DNA of 64,000 nt from Pseudomonas fluorescens. Its GTDB lineage: Bacteria > Pseudomonadota > Gammaproteobacteria > Pseudomonadales > Pseudomonadaceae. The position numbers and the translations under genes were made by a program. The stretch lies in assembly GCF_018614655.1 (NCBI RefSeq), contig NZ_JAGGOG010000016.1:248001-312000 (forward strand). The letters are read 5' to 3'. The notes beneath the pieces were generated by a model. The model worked only from the letters and a program-made list of their open reading frames with translations, was not told the DNA's origin and searched no databases. Shown here in pieces: positions 1 through 9,231 of this stretch. Within the stretch, counting starts at the first letter, position 1, and every line of letters starts with the position of its first letter.

Positions 1-443
1 AAAGCCAGCTCGGACCAAGGGATGTCGGCTTCATCAAATAGCCGTACTTCCAGGCTCTCGGGCCCGGCGCAAAAGTCCAGGTCGATCAGCTCGGCGCGAT
101 AGAAAATATGCACCTGGCTGATGTGCGGTACGTCGATCAGGGTATAGATGCTCAGGTTGCGCACTCGGGCGCAGGCTTCTTCCATGGTTTCACGCATGGC
201 GGCCTGTTCCACGGTCTCGCCGTTTTCCATGAAGCCTGCGGGCAGTGTCCAGAAGCCCAGGCGCGGCTCGATGGCCCGGCGGCACAGCAGCACCTGGTCG
301 CCCCAGACCGGCACGGTACCGGCGACGATATTGGGGTTTTGGTAGTGAATGGTCTGACAGTGATCGCAGACAAAACGCAGGCGTGCGTCGCCTTCGGGAA
401 TGCGTTGGATGACCGGTTTACCGCACTGGCTACAGAAGTTCAT
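1..443 (-). CDS. NUDIX hydrolase with N-terminal zinc ribbon (3' end outside window)
   Basis: Reads leftward from an ATG at 443 and is cut by the window edge, so about 147 residues are visible. The N-terminus carries CSQCGKP and later CDHCQ, two Cys-x2-Cys pairs forming a zinc ribbon like that of NudC-type and related NUDIX proteins. A NUDIX box follows (G-x5-E-x7-RE-x2-EE pattern around GFMENGETVEQAAMRETMEE), which binds divalent metal and cleaves nucleoside diphosphates linked to another group. The substrate cannot be read from the sequence; the family includes NADH and ADP-ribose pyrophosphatases. It is divergent from the NUDIX gene starting at 590, with 146 bp between them. Confidence 0.85.
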   Translation of the reverse strand, partial: MNFCSQCGKPVIQRIPEGDARLRFVCDHCQTIHYQNPNIVAGTVPVWGDQVLLCRRAIEPRLGFWTLPAGFMENGETVEQAAMRETMEEACARVRNLSIYTLIDVPHISQVHIFYRAELIDLDFCAGPESLEVRLFDEADIPWSELA

Positions 444-589
444 GCTGGGGTTCCTGACGAGTGCGCCTATCTTGGCGTGGCAGGGTTTGGCCTGCAAGTT
501 GTCGTTTAGCGACACCGCTCGGGTTTTGGGGTTGGGCGCCTGCACGCTTTGGTGCATGATACAAAGTAGCCAACAGATCGAGATGACTC

Positions 590-1192
590 ATGCTGGACGA
601 GCTACTTCGCCGGGTAAGCAATCATACGCCACACACACTGGAGGCTGACGGCCGTTTCCCGGAGGCTGCCGTGCTCGTACCGATCACCCGTAGCGACGAG
701 CCGGAGCTGATCCTGACGCTGCGGGCCAGCGGTTTGTCGACCCATGGTGGCGAAGTAGCGTTTCCCGGCGGGCGGCGCGATCCCGAAGACCCGGACCTGA
801 TATTCACCGCCTTGCGCGAGGCTGAAGAAGAAATCGGCCTGCCACCGGGCCTGGTGGAAGTAGTCGGCCCGCTCAGTCCCTTGATTTCCCTGCATGGCAT
901 TCGCGTCACACCCTATGTCGGTATCATCCCCGATTACGTGGAATACCTGGCGAACGACGCCGAAATCGCCGCCGTCTTCAGCGTGCCCCTGGAGTTTTTC
1001 CGCCAGGACCCACGCGAACACACTCACCGTATCGATTACCAGGGCCGCAGTTGGTACGTGCCCAGCTATCGGTTTGGCGAGTACAAGATTTGGGGGCTGA
1101 CGGCGATCATGATTGTCGAGCTGATCAATCTGCTCTATGACGACGCTGATATCAGCCTGCACCGTCCGCCAAAAAGTTTTATCAACACCTGA
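590..1192 (+). CDS. CoA pyrophosphatase-like NUDIX hydrolase
   Basis: 200 residues. The NUDIX signature GGRRDPEDPD...TALREAEEEIGL, with the extra region just before it and the short length, fits the CoA diphosphatase (NudL/YeaB) subgroup, which splits CoA into phosphopantetheine and adenosine 3',5'-bisphosphate. The glutamates of REAEEE are the expected metal ligands. It heads a group of three closely packed genes on the same strand (gamma-carbonic anhydrase at 1233, DUF1289 at 1754). The exact substrate is inferred from family resemblance. Confidence 0.85.
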   Translation: MLDELLRRVSNHTPHTLEADGRFPEAAVLVPITRSDEPELILTLRASGLSTHGGEVAFPGGRRDPEDPDLIFTALREAEEEIGLPPGLVEVVGPLSPLISLHGIRVTPYVGIIPDYVEYLANDAEIAAVFSVPLEFFRQDPREHTHRIDYQGRSWYVPSYRFGEYKIWGLTAIMIVELINLLYDDADISLHRPPKSFINT

Positions 1193-1232
1193 TAAGCCAT
1201 CGTTTCGTATGGCACGCCATGAGGGTCACACT

Positions 1233-1757
1233 ATGAAATACCGCCTGGGCGACGCCCGAGTCGAGACCCATCCCGACAGTTGGGTAGCGCCCAATGCCAC
1301 GCTGGTGGGCAAGGTCAAGCTGGAAGAGGGCGCCAACGTCTGGTTCAACGCGGTATTGCGCGGCGATAACGAACTGATCCTGATCGGCAAGAACAGCAAC
1401 GTGCAAGACGGCAGCGTGATGCACACCGACATGGGCTACCCATTGACCCTGGGTACCGGCGTGACCATTGGCCATAACGCCATGTTGCATGGCTGTACCG
1501 TCGACGATTACAGCCTGATCGGTATCAACGCGGTGATCCTCAACGGCGCGAAGATCGGCAAGCACTGCATCATTGGCGCCAACTCGCTGATCGGCGAGGG
1601 CAAGGAGATTCCCGATGGCTCGCTGGTGATGGGATCGCCGGGTAAAGTGGTGCGGGAGTTGACCGAAGCGCAGAAGAAGATGCTGGAGGCCAGCGCCGCG
1701 CACTATGTGCATAACTCACAGCGTTATGCCCGTGATCTGGTTGAGCAGGAAGAATGA
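1233..1757 (+). CDS. Gamma-class carbonic anhydrase family protein
   Basis: 174 residues from ATG 1233. The in-frame reading extends upstream to 1137, but that part overlaps the preceding gene and lacks a good ribosome site. The protein consists of hexapeptide repeats of the left-handed beta-helix type (runs such as NVQDGSVMHTD and IGANSLIGEG) with the histidines expected to bind metal in the trimer (HTD, IGHNAMLHGC). It belongs to the YrdA/PaaY/CaiE group of gamma-carbonic anhydrase-like trimers. True carbonic anhydrase activity is not assured; several members are thioesterases or of unknown function. It follows the NUDIX gene by 40 bp and overlaps the next start by 4 bp. Confidence 0.9.
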   Translation: MKYRLGDARVETHPDSWVAPNATLVGKVKLEEGANVWFNAVLRGDNELILIGKNSNVQDGSVMHTDMGYPLTLGTGVTIGHNAMLHGCTVDDYSLIGINAVILNGAKIGKHCIIGANSLIGEGKEIPDGSLVMGSPGKVVRELTEAQKKMLEASAAHYVHNSQRYARDLVEQEE

Positions 1758-1969
1758 ACACGCCAGAACGCCCAGTGGCTTCGCCTTGCGTGAGTATTTG
1801 TGCGCTGGATGACGATGACATCTGCACTGGCTGCCAGCGCAACGTAGATGAAATCACCCGCTGGAGTCGCATGGACAATGCAGAGCGGCGGGTGGTGTTG
1901 GGGTTGTGCCATGAACGGGCCAAGGCGAGCGGAATGATGTGGATGATCCCCGGGAAATCTGGCGCCTAA
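1754..1969 (+). CDS. DUF1289 domain protein
   Basis: 71 residues, starting inside the stop region of the carbonic anhydrase gene (ATGA overlap), which indicates translational coupling. The cysteine pattern SPCVSICALDDDD followed by CTGCQRN and a conserved ITRW motif is the hallmark of DUF1289, a small Cys-rich family widespread in proteobacteria. Four cysteines suggest bound zinc or an iron-sulfur cluster, but no function is established. Confidence 0.88.
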   Translation: MNTPERPVASPCVSICALDDDDICTGCQRNVDEITRWSRMDNAERRVVLGLCHERAKASGMMWMIPGKSGA

Positions 1970-2090
1970 CCCTGTGGCGAGGGGGCTTGTCCCCAGTTAA
2001 GTCACCGCAGCCAGGCAGGTAAATCTGTGTTGTAGGTTTTAGGGCCGCTTCGCAGCCCAACGGGGGGACAAGCCCCCTTGCCACAGAGTA
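1970..2090 (+). repeat. REP/BIME palindromic repeat pair
   Basis: Two inverted arms: TGTGGCGAGGGGGCTTGTCC near 1973 and its complement GGACAAGCCCCCTTGCCACA ending near 2083. The unit recurs at 60937-61075, with related units at 3849 and 5493. This is the common Pseudomonas REP type placed between genes. No protein is encoded. Confidence 0.8.
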
Positions 2091-2123
2091 CCCTGTGCCC
2101 CTTGCCCACAGGTCCCTCGTCCC

Positions 2124-2591
2124 ATGTTTTTCCTGATCGCCTATATCAGCAGCGTCGTGCTGATCAACTTCGCCTTTTCCACCGCTCCACACCTGGACGT
2201 CATCTGGTCCGCCTGGGGCGGCCTGGTATTTATCCTGCGGGACATGGTGCAAACGCGCTTCGGTCATGGCGCGATCATTGCCATGCTGGCGGCGCTGGTG
2301 CTGTCCTATGTCACGTCCGACCCCGCCATTGCGCTGGCCAGCGCCACGGCCTTCGCGGTCTCCGAGTGCATTGACTGGCTGGTATTCAGTATCACCAAGC
2401 GCCCATTGCACGATCGACTGTGGATAAGCTCGGCACTGAGCATTCCCCTCGATACCTTTATCTTTTTTGGCCTGATCGGCGCCCTGACGCCCGCCGTGGC
2501 AGGGACTGCCCTGGTCTCGAAATTCGCCGGGGTGACCGTGGTCTGGCTGGCGATGGCCTGGCGTATACGCCGACAGCGTGTCGCCAACTGA
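2124..2591 (+). CDS. VUT-family (queuosine precursor transporter-like) membrane protein
   Basis: 155 residues, nearly all hydrophobic, with about five membrane segments ending in a basic tail (WRIRRQRVAN). The pattern of small residues and the motifs CIDWLVFS and SALSIPLDTFIFF resemble VUT family (DUF165) proteins, which include YhhQ, the transporter of queuosine precursors such as preQ0. It is shorter than YhhQ, so the substrate is uncertain. It lies directly after a REP element and 69 bp before purT. ATG 2124 is the first start that does not read through the repeat. Confidence 0.7.
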   Translation: MFFLIAYISSVVLINFAFSTAPHLDVIWSAWGGLVFILRDMVQTRFGHGAIIAMLAALVLSYVTSDPAIALASATAFAVSECIDWLVFSITKRPLHDRLWISSALSIPLDTFIFFGLIGALTPAVAGTALVSKFAGVTVVWLAMAWRIRRQRVAN

Positions 2592-2660
2592 AGCCAATCT
2601 TTACAGTTCATGTAAAATGCCGGCCTTTCTCCCCATGATCCGCTCCCCTGAGGACCTGAG

Positions 2661-3842
2661 ATGACCCGAATTGGAACTCCATTGTCGCCAACCGCGACCC
2701 GCGTTTTGCTGTGTGGCTGCGGTGAGCTGGGCAAGGAAGTGGTAATCGAGCTGCAACGCCTGGGCGTTGAAGTGATCGCCGTGGATCGCTACGCCAACGC
2801 ACCGGCCATGCAGGTTGCCCATCGCAGCCATGTGATCAACATGCTCGATGGCGCCGCCCTGCGTGCGGTGATCGAGGCGGAGAAGCCGCACTACATCGTC
2901 CCGGAAATCGAAGCCATCGCCACCTCCACTCTGGTGGAGCTGGAATCCGAAGGCTTCACCGTGATTCCTACCGCTCGCGCCGCGCTGCTGACCATGAACC
3001 GCGAAGGCATTCGTCGCCTGGCCGCTGAAGAGCTGGACCTGCCGACCTCGCCATATCACTTCGCTGACACTGTGGAAGACTACCGCAAGGCCGTCGAAGA
3101 CCTCGGTTTCCCATGTGTTGTGAAACCGGTGATGAGCTCGTCGGGCAAGGGCCAGAGCCTGCTGCGCAGTGCCGATGACGTGCAGAAAGCCTGGGACTAC
3201 GCTCAAGAGGGCGGCCGTGCTGGCAAGGGTCGGGTGATCATCGAAGGTTTTATCGATTTCGACTACGAAATCACCCTGCTGACCGTGCGCCACGTGGGTG
3301 GTACAACGTTCTGCGCGCCAGTGGGACACCGTCAGGAGAAGGGCGATTATCAGGAGTCCTGGCAGCCTCAGGCGATGAGCCCGATTGCCTTGGCGGAGTC
3401 CGAGCGCGTCGCCAAAGCAGTCACTGAAGCCTTGGGCGGTCGCGGCCTGTTTGGCGTCGAGCTGTTCATCAAGGGCGATCAGGTGTGGTTCAGCGAAGTG
3501 TCGCCGCGCCCACACGACACCGGCCTGGTGACCCTGATTTCACAGGACTTGTCGCAGTTTGCCCTGCACGCGCGGGCGATTCTGGGCTTGCCGATTCCAT
3601 TGATCCGTCAGTTCGGGCCATCGGCTTCGGCGGTGATTCTGGTGGAAGGGCAGTCGACTCAGACGGCATTCGCCAACCTTGGTGCTGCGCTGAGCGAGCC
3701 GGATACGGCATTGCGTCTGTTTGGCAAACCGGAAGTGAATGGCCAGCGCCGCATGGGCGTGGCATTGGCGCGGGATGAGTCGATCGAGGCTGCTCGGGCC
3801 AAAGCGACCCGTGCTTCCCAGGCTGTTGTAATCGAGCTGTAA
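2661..3842 (+). CDS. purT: Formate-dependent phosphoribosylglycinamide formyltransferase
   Basis: 393 residues, the usual PurT length (392 in E. coli). It catalyses the third step of purine synthesis, formylating GAR using formate and ATP. The N-terminal LLCGCGELGKEVVIELQRLG is the substrate-binding fold of the ATP-grasp enzymes, followed by the ATP-grasp region (CVVKPVMSSSGKGQS) and the metal-binding stretch FGVELFIKGDQVWFSEVSPRPHD. ATG 2661 has GAGGACCTGAG just upstream. It appears to be transcribed alone. Confidence 0.97.
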   Translation: MTRIGTPLSPTATRVLLCGCGELGKEVVIELQRLGVEVIAVDRYANAPAMQVAHRSHVINMLDGAALRAVIEAEKPHYIVPEIEAIATSTLVELESEGFTVIPTARAALLTMNREGIRRLAAEELDLPTSPYHFADTVEDYRKAVEDLGFPCVVKPVMSSSGKGQSLLRSADDVQKAWDYAQEGGRAGKGRVIIEGFIDFDYEITLLTVRHVGGTTFCAPVGHRQEKGDYQESWQPQAMSPIALAESERVAKAVTEALGGRGLFGVELFIKGDQVWFSEVSPRPHDTGLVTLISQDLSQFALHARAILGLPIPLIRQFGPSASAVILVEGQSTQTAFANLGAALSEPDTALRLFGKPEVNGQRRMGVALARDESIEAARAKATRASQAVVIEL

Positions 3843-3848
3843 CCGCGG

Positions 3849-3944
3849 CGCGCCTATCGCGGGCAAGCCCGGCTCCCACATTCGACCGCATTGCCAAGGC
3901 TGGTAGTGATCAAAATGTGGGAGCGGGCTTGCCCGCGATAGCGG
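3849..3944 (+). repeat. REP palindrome pair between purT and the MFS gene
   Basis: Inverted copies of TATCGCGGGCAAGCCCG (near 3855) and CGGGCTTGCCCGCGATA (near 3924), with GGCTCCCACA/TGTGGGAG next to them. This is the most typical P. fluorescens group REP unit. It fills the whole space between the two convergent genes and may serve as a transcription stop or a nucleoid-protein site. Confidence 0.85.
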
Positions 3945-3948
3945 TCTA

Positions 3949-5256
3949 TCAGTCGACCTTGTTCAAATCGTTATCCCGCGTCTCTTTCAGGCACAGCACA
4001 GCAATCAAGCTGAGCAACGCTGCCGCCGACACATATCCACCGACATAACTCAGACCACCCATCGCCACCAGCTTGGTTGCGAAGAAGGGCGCGGCTGACG
4101 CACCTACGATTCCACCCAGGTTATACGCCGCCGAAGCGCCGGTATAACGCACGCGGGTCGGGAACAGTTCCGGCAACATCGCGCCCATTGGAGCGAACGT
4201 GATGCCCATCAGGAACAGCTCCAGGGCCAGAAACAACGCCACGGCCCAGGTCGAGCCATGGGTCAGTAACGGTTCCATGGTAAAGCCCGACAGGATGGCC
4301 AGGATCGCGCCGACGATCAGCACCGGCTTGCGCCCGTATCGATCACTGGCCAAGGCCGCCAGTGGCGTGGCCAATCCCATGAACAGCACCGCAAAGCACA
4401 GCAGCCCGAGGAAGGTTTCGCGGCTGTAGCCCAATGTGGATACGCCGTAACTCAGGGAAAACGCCGTGGTGATATAGAACAGTGCATAACACACCACCAT
4501 CGAGGCCGCGCCCAGCAGCACTGGCAGCCAATGCTGGCTGAACAGCTCTACCAATGGCACTTTCACCGGTGCTTCCTTGGCGACGGCATTGGCGAAGACC
4601 GGGGTTTCATGCAGCTTCAGTCGTGCATACAGGCCAACCATCACCAGCGCTGCGCTGAGGATGAATGGGATACGCCAGCCCCAGCTACGGAACTGTTCAT
4701 CGCTCAGGTTCATGGCCAGGATCAGGAACAGTCCGTTGGCGGCCAGGAAACCAATGGAGGGTCCCAACTGCGGGAACATGCCGAACCAGGCGCGCTTACC
4801 CTTCGGTGCGTTCTCCGTGGCCAGCAATGCTGCGCCGCCCCATTCCCCACCAAGGCCCAAGCCCTGCCCGAAGCGCAGCACGCAGAGCAGGATCGGTGCC
4901 CAGGCGCCGATGCTGTCATAACCGGGCAGCAAGCCGATCAGCGTGGTACAGACCCCCATCAGCAGCAGGGACGCCACCAGTGTCGATTTTCGGCCAATGC
5001 GGTCACCGAAATGGCCGAATAACGCTGAACCCAGAGGGCGGGCGATAAAAGCGATGCCGAAGGTCAGGAATGACGCGAGCATCTGCGCCGTGCCGGATGT
5101 CTGTGGGAAGAACACAGGGCCGATCACCAATGCGGCGGCGGTGGCGTAGATATAGAAGTCGTAGAACTCGATGGCGGTACCGACGATGCTCGCCGTGGCG
5201 ACCCGGGCGGTCGAGTTGGTCGGGGCGGCCGCGGCCTCGTTATAGGTGGTGCTCAT
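3949..5256 (-). CDS. MFS transporter, metabolite:H+ symporter (MHS) type
   Basis: 435 residues from the ATG at 5256 (MSTTYNEAAAAP); the frame is open up to 5316 but has no better start. About twelve membrane segments are visible, with the MFS loop motif GHFGDRIGRKSTL between helices 2 and 3 and a second copy ASDRYGRKPVL in the middle. The opening IVGTAIEFYDFYIYATAAAL is typical of the MHS family (ShiA, ProP, KgtP), which takes up organic acids, osmolytes or shikimate with protons. The substrate cannot be told from the sequence. It is convergent with purT. Confidence 0.9.
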   Translation of the reverse strand: MSTTYNEAAAAPTNSTARVATASIVGTAIEFYDFYIYATAAALVIGPVFFPQTSGTAQMLASFLTFGIAFIARPLGSALFGHFGDRIGRKSTLVASLLLMGVCTTLIGLLPGYDSIGAWAPILLCVLRFGQGLGLGGEWGGAALLATENAPKGKRAWFGMFPQLGPSIGFLAANGLFLILAMNLSDEQFRSWGWRIPFILSAALVMVGLYARLKLHETPVFANAVAKEAPVKVPLVELFSQHWLPVLLGAASMVVCYALFYITTAFSLSYGVSTLGYSRETFLGLLCFAVLFMGLATPLAALASDRYGRKPVLIVGAILAILSGFTMEPLLTHGSTWAVALFLALELFLMGITFAPMGAMLPELFPTRVRYTGASAAYNLGGIVGASAAPFFATKLVAMGGLSYVGGYVSAAALLSLIAVLCLKETRDNDLNKVD

Positions 5257-5553
5257 TGACGTATCCCTGAAGTCATTGCGCGCTTGAGCGCGGATTATTA
5301 TTGGTCTTGCACCCATGGATCAGGGTTTTGCGCGGAGCGGCTCGGGATGGGAGCGAGCGCCGGTCAGACATGGTAACGCGATGCCTGGACGCACTGAGTG
5401 CGGGTAGCACGCGGTCGGGCGGGGCTTGGGTAAGCCGTGGGGATTATAGGAAGGGGGGTGTGGATACAACAAGAGGTACAAGCGCAGAAGCTAATGTGGG
5501 AAGGGGGCTTGTGTGGGAGCAGGCCCCCACATTGACCGTGTTTCGTCAGAAGG
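5257..5553. other. Intergenic region with REP-like palindrome
   Basis: About 300 bp upstream of the MFS gene and downstream of the CNNM/CBS gene. It contains a palindrome at 5493-5534 (AATGTGGG ... CCCACATT) flanking AGGGGGCTTG and CAGGCCCCC. I see no credible gene; the open frames here have no ribosome site and cross the repeat. Confidence 0.6.
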
Positions 5554-6792
5554 TCAGGCGGCCACCGGCACCGTGCTGGTGTGCCAGATCAGCACCTTGC
5601 TCACGCGGTTGTCTTCGGTCTCGACGATTTCCAGGCGATAGCGGCCAATCTTCAGGCATACCGCACAATCGGGAATGGTCTCCAGTGCTTCGGTCACCAG
5701 GCCGTTAAGGGTTTTCGGCCCGTCGCTGGGCAGGTGCCAGCCCAGGCTCTTGTTCAGTTCGCGGATGGAGGCTGCGCCGTCGATCACGTATCGGCCGTCC
5801 AACTGCGGCTCAATGTGCGGGTTATCCACGCTTTGCTCGCTTTCGAATTCACCGACGATTTCCTCGAGAATGTCTTCCAGCGTCACGATGCCCAGCACTT
5901 CTCCGTATTCGTCCACCACCATGCCCAGGCGTCGTTGCTGTTTATGGAAGTTCAACAGTTGCAGTTGCAGGGGGGTGCTTTCCGGGACGAAGTAGGGTTC
6001 ATGGCAGGCCGCCAGCAACGCGTCTTTGGTCAGGCTGGCGTCTGGCAACAGGTGCTGGACCTGGCGGGTGTTGAGCACCGCCTCGACCTGGTTGATGTCG
6101 CTGTGGAACACCGGCAGCCGGGTGCGCTGGGACGTGCGCAACTGCTCGATGATCTCTTCGATGGGGTCATCCAGGTTGATGCCGTCCACTTCGCTGCGGG
6201 GTACCAGGATGTCATTGACGGTGATGTTGTCCAGGGCGTGGATGCCCGGCATGCCCGCTTCCCGGCCATTGGGGGCTTCGGCTTCCGGTTCATCGTCGTG
6301 GTCCGGTTGTGGTTCGTCGCTTTTCTTGACGATGCCGGCCTTGCGGGCAAACGGACGCAGCAGTAACAGGCTGATACCGTTAAGTAACCAGGCCAGCGGA
6401 TAAAGAATTTTCAGCGGCACGCCCAGCAGCGTATTACCAAACCCCAGCACTGCATGGGGGTGGCGGGTGGCCAGCGTTCGGGGCAGGTAGTCGGCCAGCA
6501 CCAGCAGCGCGGTGCAGGAAATCACCCAGCCAAGCCATGGGCCGTTTTCCGCCCAGGCATAGATCGCCAGCAAGGTGCAAAGGATCACCACCACGGCGCG
6601 ACACAAGGTGTTGCAGAGGATCAGGCTGTTGCGCGGGAAACTCAGGCGGGCGGCGGCCTTATCGCTTTGACGAGTGCCGGGGCGCAGGGCCAGCAAATGG
6701 TGCTGGGCGGCTTCGATGGCGGTAAACAGCGCCGACCACAAAACCAGCAAGGCGATTACCGCGAGCATCGGCCCCAGGGGCAAGTTGTCCAT
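5554..6792 (-). CDS. CNNM/CBS-domain membrane protein, HlyC/CorC (CorB) family
   Basis: 412 residues. The N-terminal ~150 residues form a DUF21/CNNM transmembrane domain (about four helices, with SFPRNSLILCNTLCRAVVVI). A linker rich in Asp/Glu precedes a CBS pair (VNDILVPRSEVDGINLDDPI and RLGMVVDEYGEVLGIVTLEDI), and the end is a CorC/HlyC transporter-associated domain. CNNM/CorB proteins are linked to Mg2+ export or homeostasis. The upstream gene on this strand ends 12 bp before the start, so the two are probably one operon. Confidence 0.9.
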   Translation of the reverse strand: MDNLPLGPMLAVIALLVLWSALFTAIEAAQHHLLALRPGTRQSDKAAARLSFPRNSLILCNTLCRAVVVILCTLLAIYAWAENGPWLGWVISCTALLVLADYLPRTLATRHPHAVLGFGNTLLGVPLKILYPLAWLLNGISLLLLRPFARKAGIVKKSDEPQPDHDDEPEAEAPNGREAGMPGIHALDNITVNDILVPRSEVDGINLDDPIEEIIEQLRTSQRTRLPVFHSDINQVEAVLNTRQVQHLLPDASLTKDALLAACHEPYFVPESTPLQLQLLNFHKQQRRLGMVVDEYGEVLGIVTLEDILEEIVGEFESEQSVDNPHIEPQLDGRYVIDGAASIRELNKSLGWHLPSDGPKTLNGLVTEALETIPDCAVCLKIGRYRLEIVETEDNRVSKVLIWHTSTVPVAA

Positions 6793-6804
6793 TATTACTG
6801 CCCG

Positions 6805-7617
6805 TCAGATATGCAGGATGAATTCGCGAACCAGCTTGCTGCCGAAATACGCCAACATCAGCAGGCAGAAACCGGCCAGGGTCCAGCGGATCGCCTTGTG
6901 CCCGCGCCAGCCCAGGCGGTTGCGGCCCCACAGCAGCACGCTGAACACCACCCAGGCCAGGCACGCCAGCAGGGTTTTGTGCACCAGGTGCTGGGCGAAC
7001 AGGTTCTCGACGAACAGCCAGCCGGAGATCAGCGACAGCGACAGCAAAGTCCAGCCGGCCCAGAGGAAACCGAACAGCAGGCTTTCCATGGTTTGCAGCG
7101 GCGGGAAGTTCTTGATCAGCCCGGAGGGGTGCTTGTGTTTGAGCTGGTGGTCCTGCAGGAGCAGCAATAAGGCCTGGAACACCGCAATGGTGAACATGCC
7201 ATAGGCGAGGATCGACAGCAGGATGTGGGCCAGGATGCCCGGTTCTTCATCGATCACCTGCACCGTGCCCGACGGCGCGAATTGCGCCAGCAGCACGGTC
7301 AGCATCCCCAGCGGGAACAGCAGCACCAGCAGGTTTTCCACCGGAATCCGCGAACAGGCCAGCAGGGTCAGGGCGATTACTGCGGCGGCAATCAGGCTGG
7401 CAGCGCTGAAAAAATCCAGGCCCAGGCCGACCGGCGTCATCAGATGAGTAAACAGGCTGGCAGCATGGGCCAGCAGGGCGAGTACGCCGAGACTGACCAG
7501 CAGGCGCTTATCCGCCTTGGCGCATTGGGCCAGACGTGTGCCTTGGTAGATAGTCGCAGCGGCATACAAGATGGCGGCGGCGAGACTGGTGAGCAAACTG
7601 GGTGACAAAGGGAGCAT
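6805..7617 (-). CDS. CcsA-like inner membrane protein (YpjD family)
   Basis: 270 residues from ATG 7617 (MLPLSPSLLTSLAAAILYAA); the frame extends to 7683 without a good ribosome site. Eight or so membrane segments are visible, with cytochrome c assembly protein (CcsA/ResC) features such as HILLSILAYGMFTIAVFQALLL and a conserved SGWLFVENLFAQHLVHKT stretch. The gene conventionally called ypjD sits next to ffh and the corB-like gene in many gamma-proteobacteria. Its role is not settled; E. coli YpjD has no proven part in haem handling. Confidence 0.85.
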   Translation of the reverse strand: MLPLSPSLLTSLAAAILYAAATIYQGTRLAQCAKADKRLLVSLGVLALLAHAASLFTHLMTPVGLGLDFFSAASLIAAAVIALTLLACSRIPVENLLVLLFPLGMLTVLLAQFAPSGTVQVIDEEPGILAHILLSILAYGMFTIAVFQALLLLLQDHQLKHKHPSGLIKNFPPLQTMESLLFGFLWAGWTLLSLSLISGWLFVENLFAQHLVHKTLLACLAWVVFSVLLWGRNRLGWRGHKAIRWTLAGFCLLMLAYFGSKLVREFILHI

Positions 7618-7721
7618 AAATCCTGTTAAGCAAGCCCGAAAGCCGATGAGTTTGGCATACACCTGCGTTCCACGAAAGACCACCGAGCCAGACAGCGGGT
7701 GTGCATGTCGACAGTCTTCGC

Positions 7722-7727
7722 TATAAT
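7722..7727 (+). promoter_or_regulatory. Possible -10 element for ffh
   Basis: TATAAT, a perfect consensus -10 hexamer, lies 125 bp upstream of the ffh start in the divergent gap. No strong -35 is visible at the right spacing, so the assignment is tentative. Confidence 0.4.
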
Positions 7728-7851
7728 CCGCGACCTGCCCACGGCGCAGGCTCGCCGAGCGCTGTTTTTAATAGCGATTTACCACAGCCTGGGCCGCCAT
7801 TACCTCGGTCTACCAATGCACTTCGATGAATAGGGCCTGAAAGGATCGCGC

Positions 7852-9228
7852 ATGTTTGAAAACCTGACTGACCGTCTCTCGCAGACGCTGCGCCATGTCA
7901 CCGGCAAGGCCAAGCTGACCGAGGACAATATTAAAGACACCCTGCGTGAAGTACGCATGGCGTTGCTGGAAGCCGACGTTGCCTTGCCTGTGGTCAAGGA
8001 CTTCGTCAACTCGGTCAAGGAACGTGCGGTCGGCACCGAAGTGTCCCGCAGCCTGACCCCGGGCCAGGCCTTTGTGAAGATTGTCCAGGCCGAACTCGAA
8101 AGCCTGATGGGCGCGGCCAACGAAGATTTGAACCTCAGTGCCGTGCCTCCGGCCGTAGTGCTGATGGCTGGCTTGCAAGGTGCGGGTAAAACCACCACCG
8201 CCGGCAAGCTCGCGCGTTTCCTTAAAGAGCGCAAGAAAAAGTCCGTGATGGTGGTTTCTGCCGACGTTTACCGTCCGGCGGCCATCAAGCAACTGGAAAT
8301 GCTGGCGGGTGAAGTGGGCGTGACCTTCTTCCCGTCCGACCTGAGCCAGAAGCCCGTCGATATCGCCCAGGCGGCTATTAAAGAAGCCAGGCTGAAATTC
8401 ATCGACGTGGTCATCGTCGATACCGCCGGTCGCCTGCACATCGACGAAGAGATGATGGGGGAGATCAAGGCGCTGCATGCCGCGATCAACCCGGTCGAGA
8501 CGCTGTTCGTGGTCGACGCCATGACCGGCCAGGATGCGGCCAACACCGCCAAGGCCTTTGGTGATGCGCTGCCGCTGACCGGCGTGATCTTGACCAAGGT
8601 CGACGGCGATGCCCGTGGTGGTGCCGCGCTATCGGTGCGTGCCATCACCGGCAAGCCGATCAAGTTCATCGGTATGGGCGAGAAGAGCGAAGCGCTCGAA
8701 CCGTTCCACCCTGAGCGGATCGCCTCGCGGATTCTCGGCATGGGCGACGTGCTCAGCCTGATCGAACAGGCCGAAGCGACGCTCGACAAGGACAAGGCCG
8801 ATAAACTGGCCAAGAAGCTGAAGAAGGGCAAGGGCTTCGACCTCGAAGACTTCCGTGATCAGTTGCAACAGATGAAAAACATGGGCGGCCTCGGCGGCCT
8901 CATGGACAAACTGCCTAACATGGGCGGTGTGAACCTGGCGCAAATGGGCAACGCCCAGGGTGCGGCAGAGAAGCAATTCAAGCAGATGGAAGCCATCATC
9001 AACTCCATGACCCCGGCCGAGCGCCGCGACCCTGAGATGATCAGCGGTTCGCGCAAACGCCGGATCGCCATGGGTTCCGGCACTCAGGTGCAGGACATCG
9101 GTCGCTTGATCAAGCAGCACAAGCAGATGCAGAAGATGATGAAGAAGTTCTCCGCCAAAGGCGGAATGGCCAAAATGATGCGCGGCATGGGCGGTATGTT
9201 GCCCGGCGGCGGCATGCCCAAGATGTAG
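7852..9228 (+). CDS. ffh: Signal recognition particle GTPase Ffh
   Basis: 458 residues, normal for Ffh. It binds 4.5S RNA and signal sequences of nascent inner membrane proteins and delivers them to FtsY. The N domain (1-90) is followed by the G domain with P-loop GLQGAGKTTTAGKLA, the DTAGRLH motif and TKVDGDARGG. The C-terminal M domain is rich in methionine (QMKNMGGLGGLMDKL; a tail of repeated GMGGM) and holds the RNA-binding SGSRKRRIAMGSG motif. It stands alone, with a 410-bp gap before rpsP. Confidence 0.98.
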   Translation: MFENLTDRLSQTLRHVTGKAKLTEDNIKDTLREVRMALLEADVALPVVKDFVNSVKERAVGTEVSRSLTPGQAFVKIVQAELESLMGAANEDLNLSAVPPAVVLMAGLQGAGKTTTAGKLARFLKERKKKSVMVVSADVYRPAAIKQLEMLAGEVGVTFFPSDLSQKPVDIAQAAIKEARLKFIDVVIVDTAGRLHIDEEMMGEIKALHAAINPVETLFVVDAMTGQDAANTAKAFGDALPLTGVILTKVDGDARGGAALSVRAITGKPIKFIGMGEKSEALEPFHPERIASRILGMGDVLSLIEQAEATLDKDKADKLAKKLKKGKGFDLEDFRDQLQQMKNMGGLGGLMDKLPNMGGVNLAQMGNAQGAAEKQFKQMEAIINSMTPAERRDPEMISGSRKRRIAMGSGTQVQDIGRLIKQHKQMQKMMKKFSAKGGMAKMMRGMGGMLPGGGMPKM

Positions 9229-9231
9229 TGA

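Noticed and set aside
2124..2591. preQ1 riboswitch ahead of the VUT-family gene
   Set aside because: The 5' region is taken up by a REP element and shows no preQ1 aptamer pattern.
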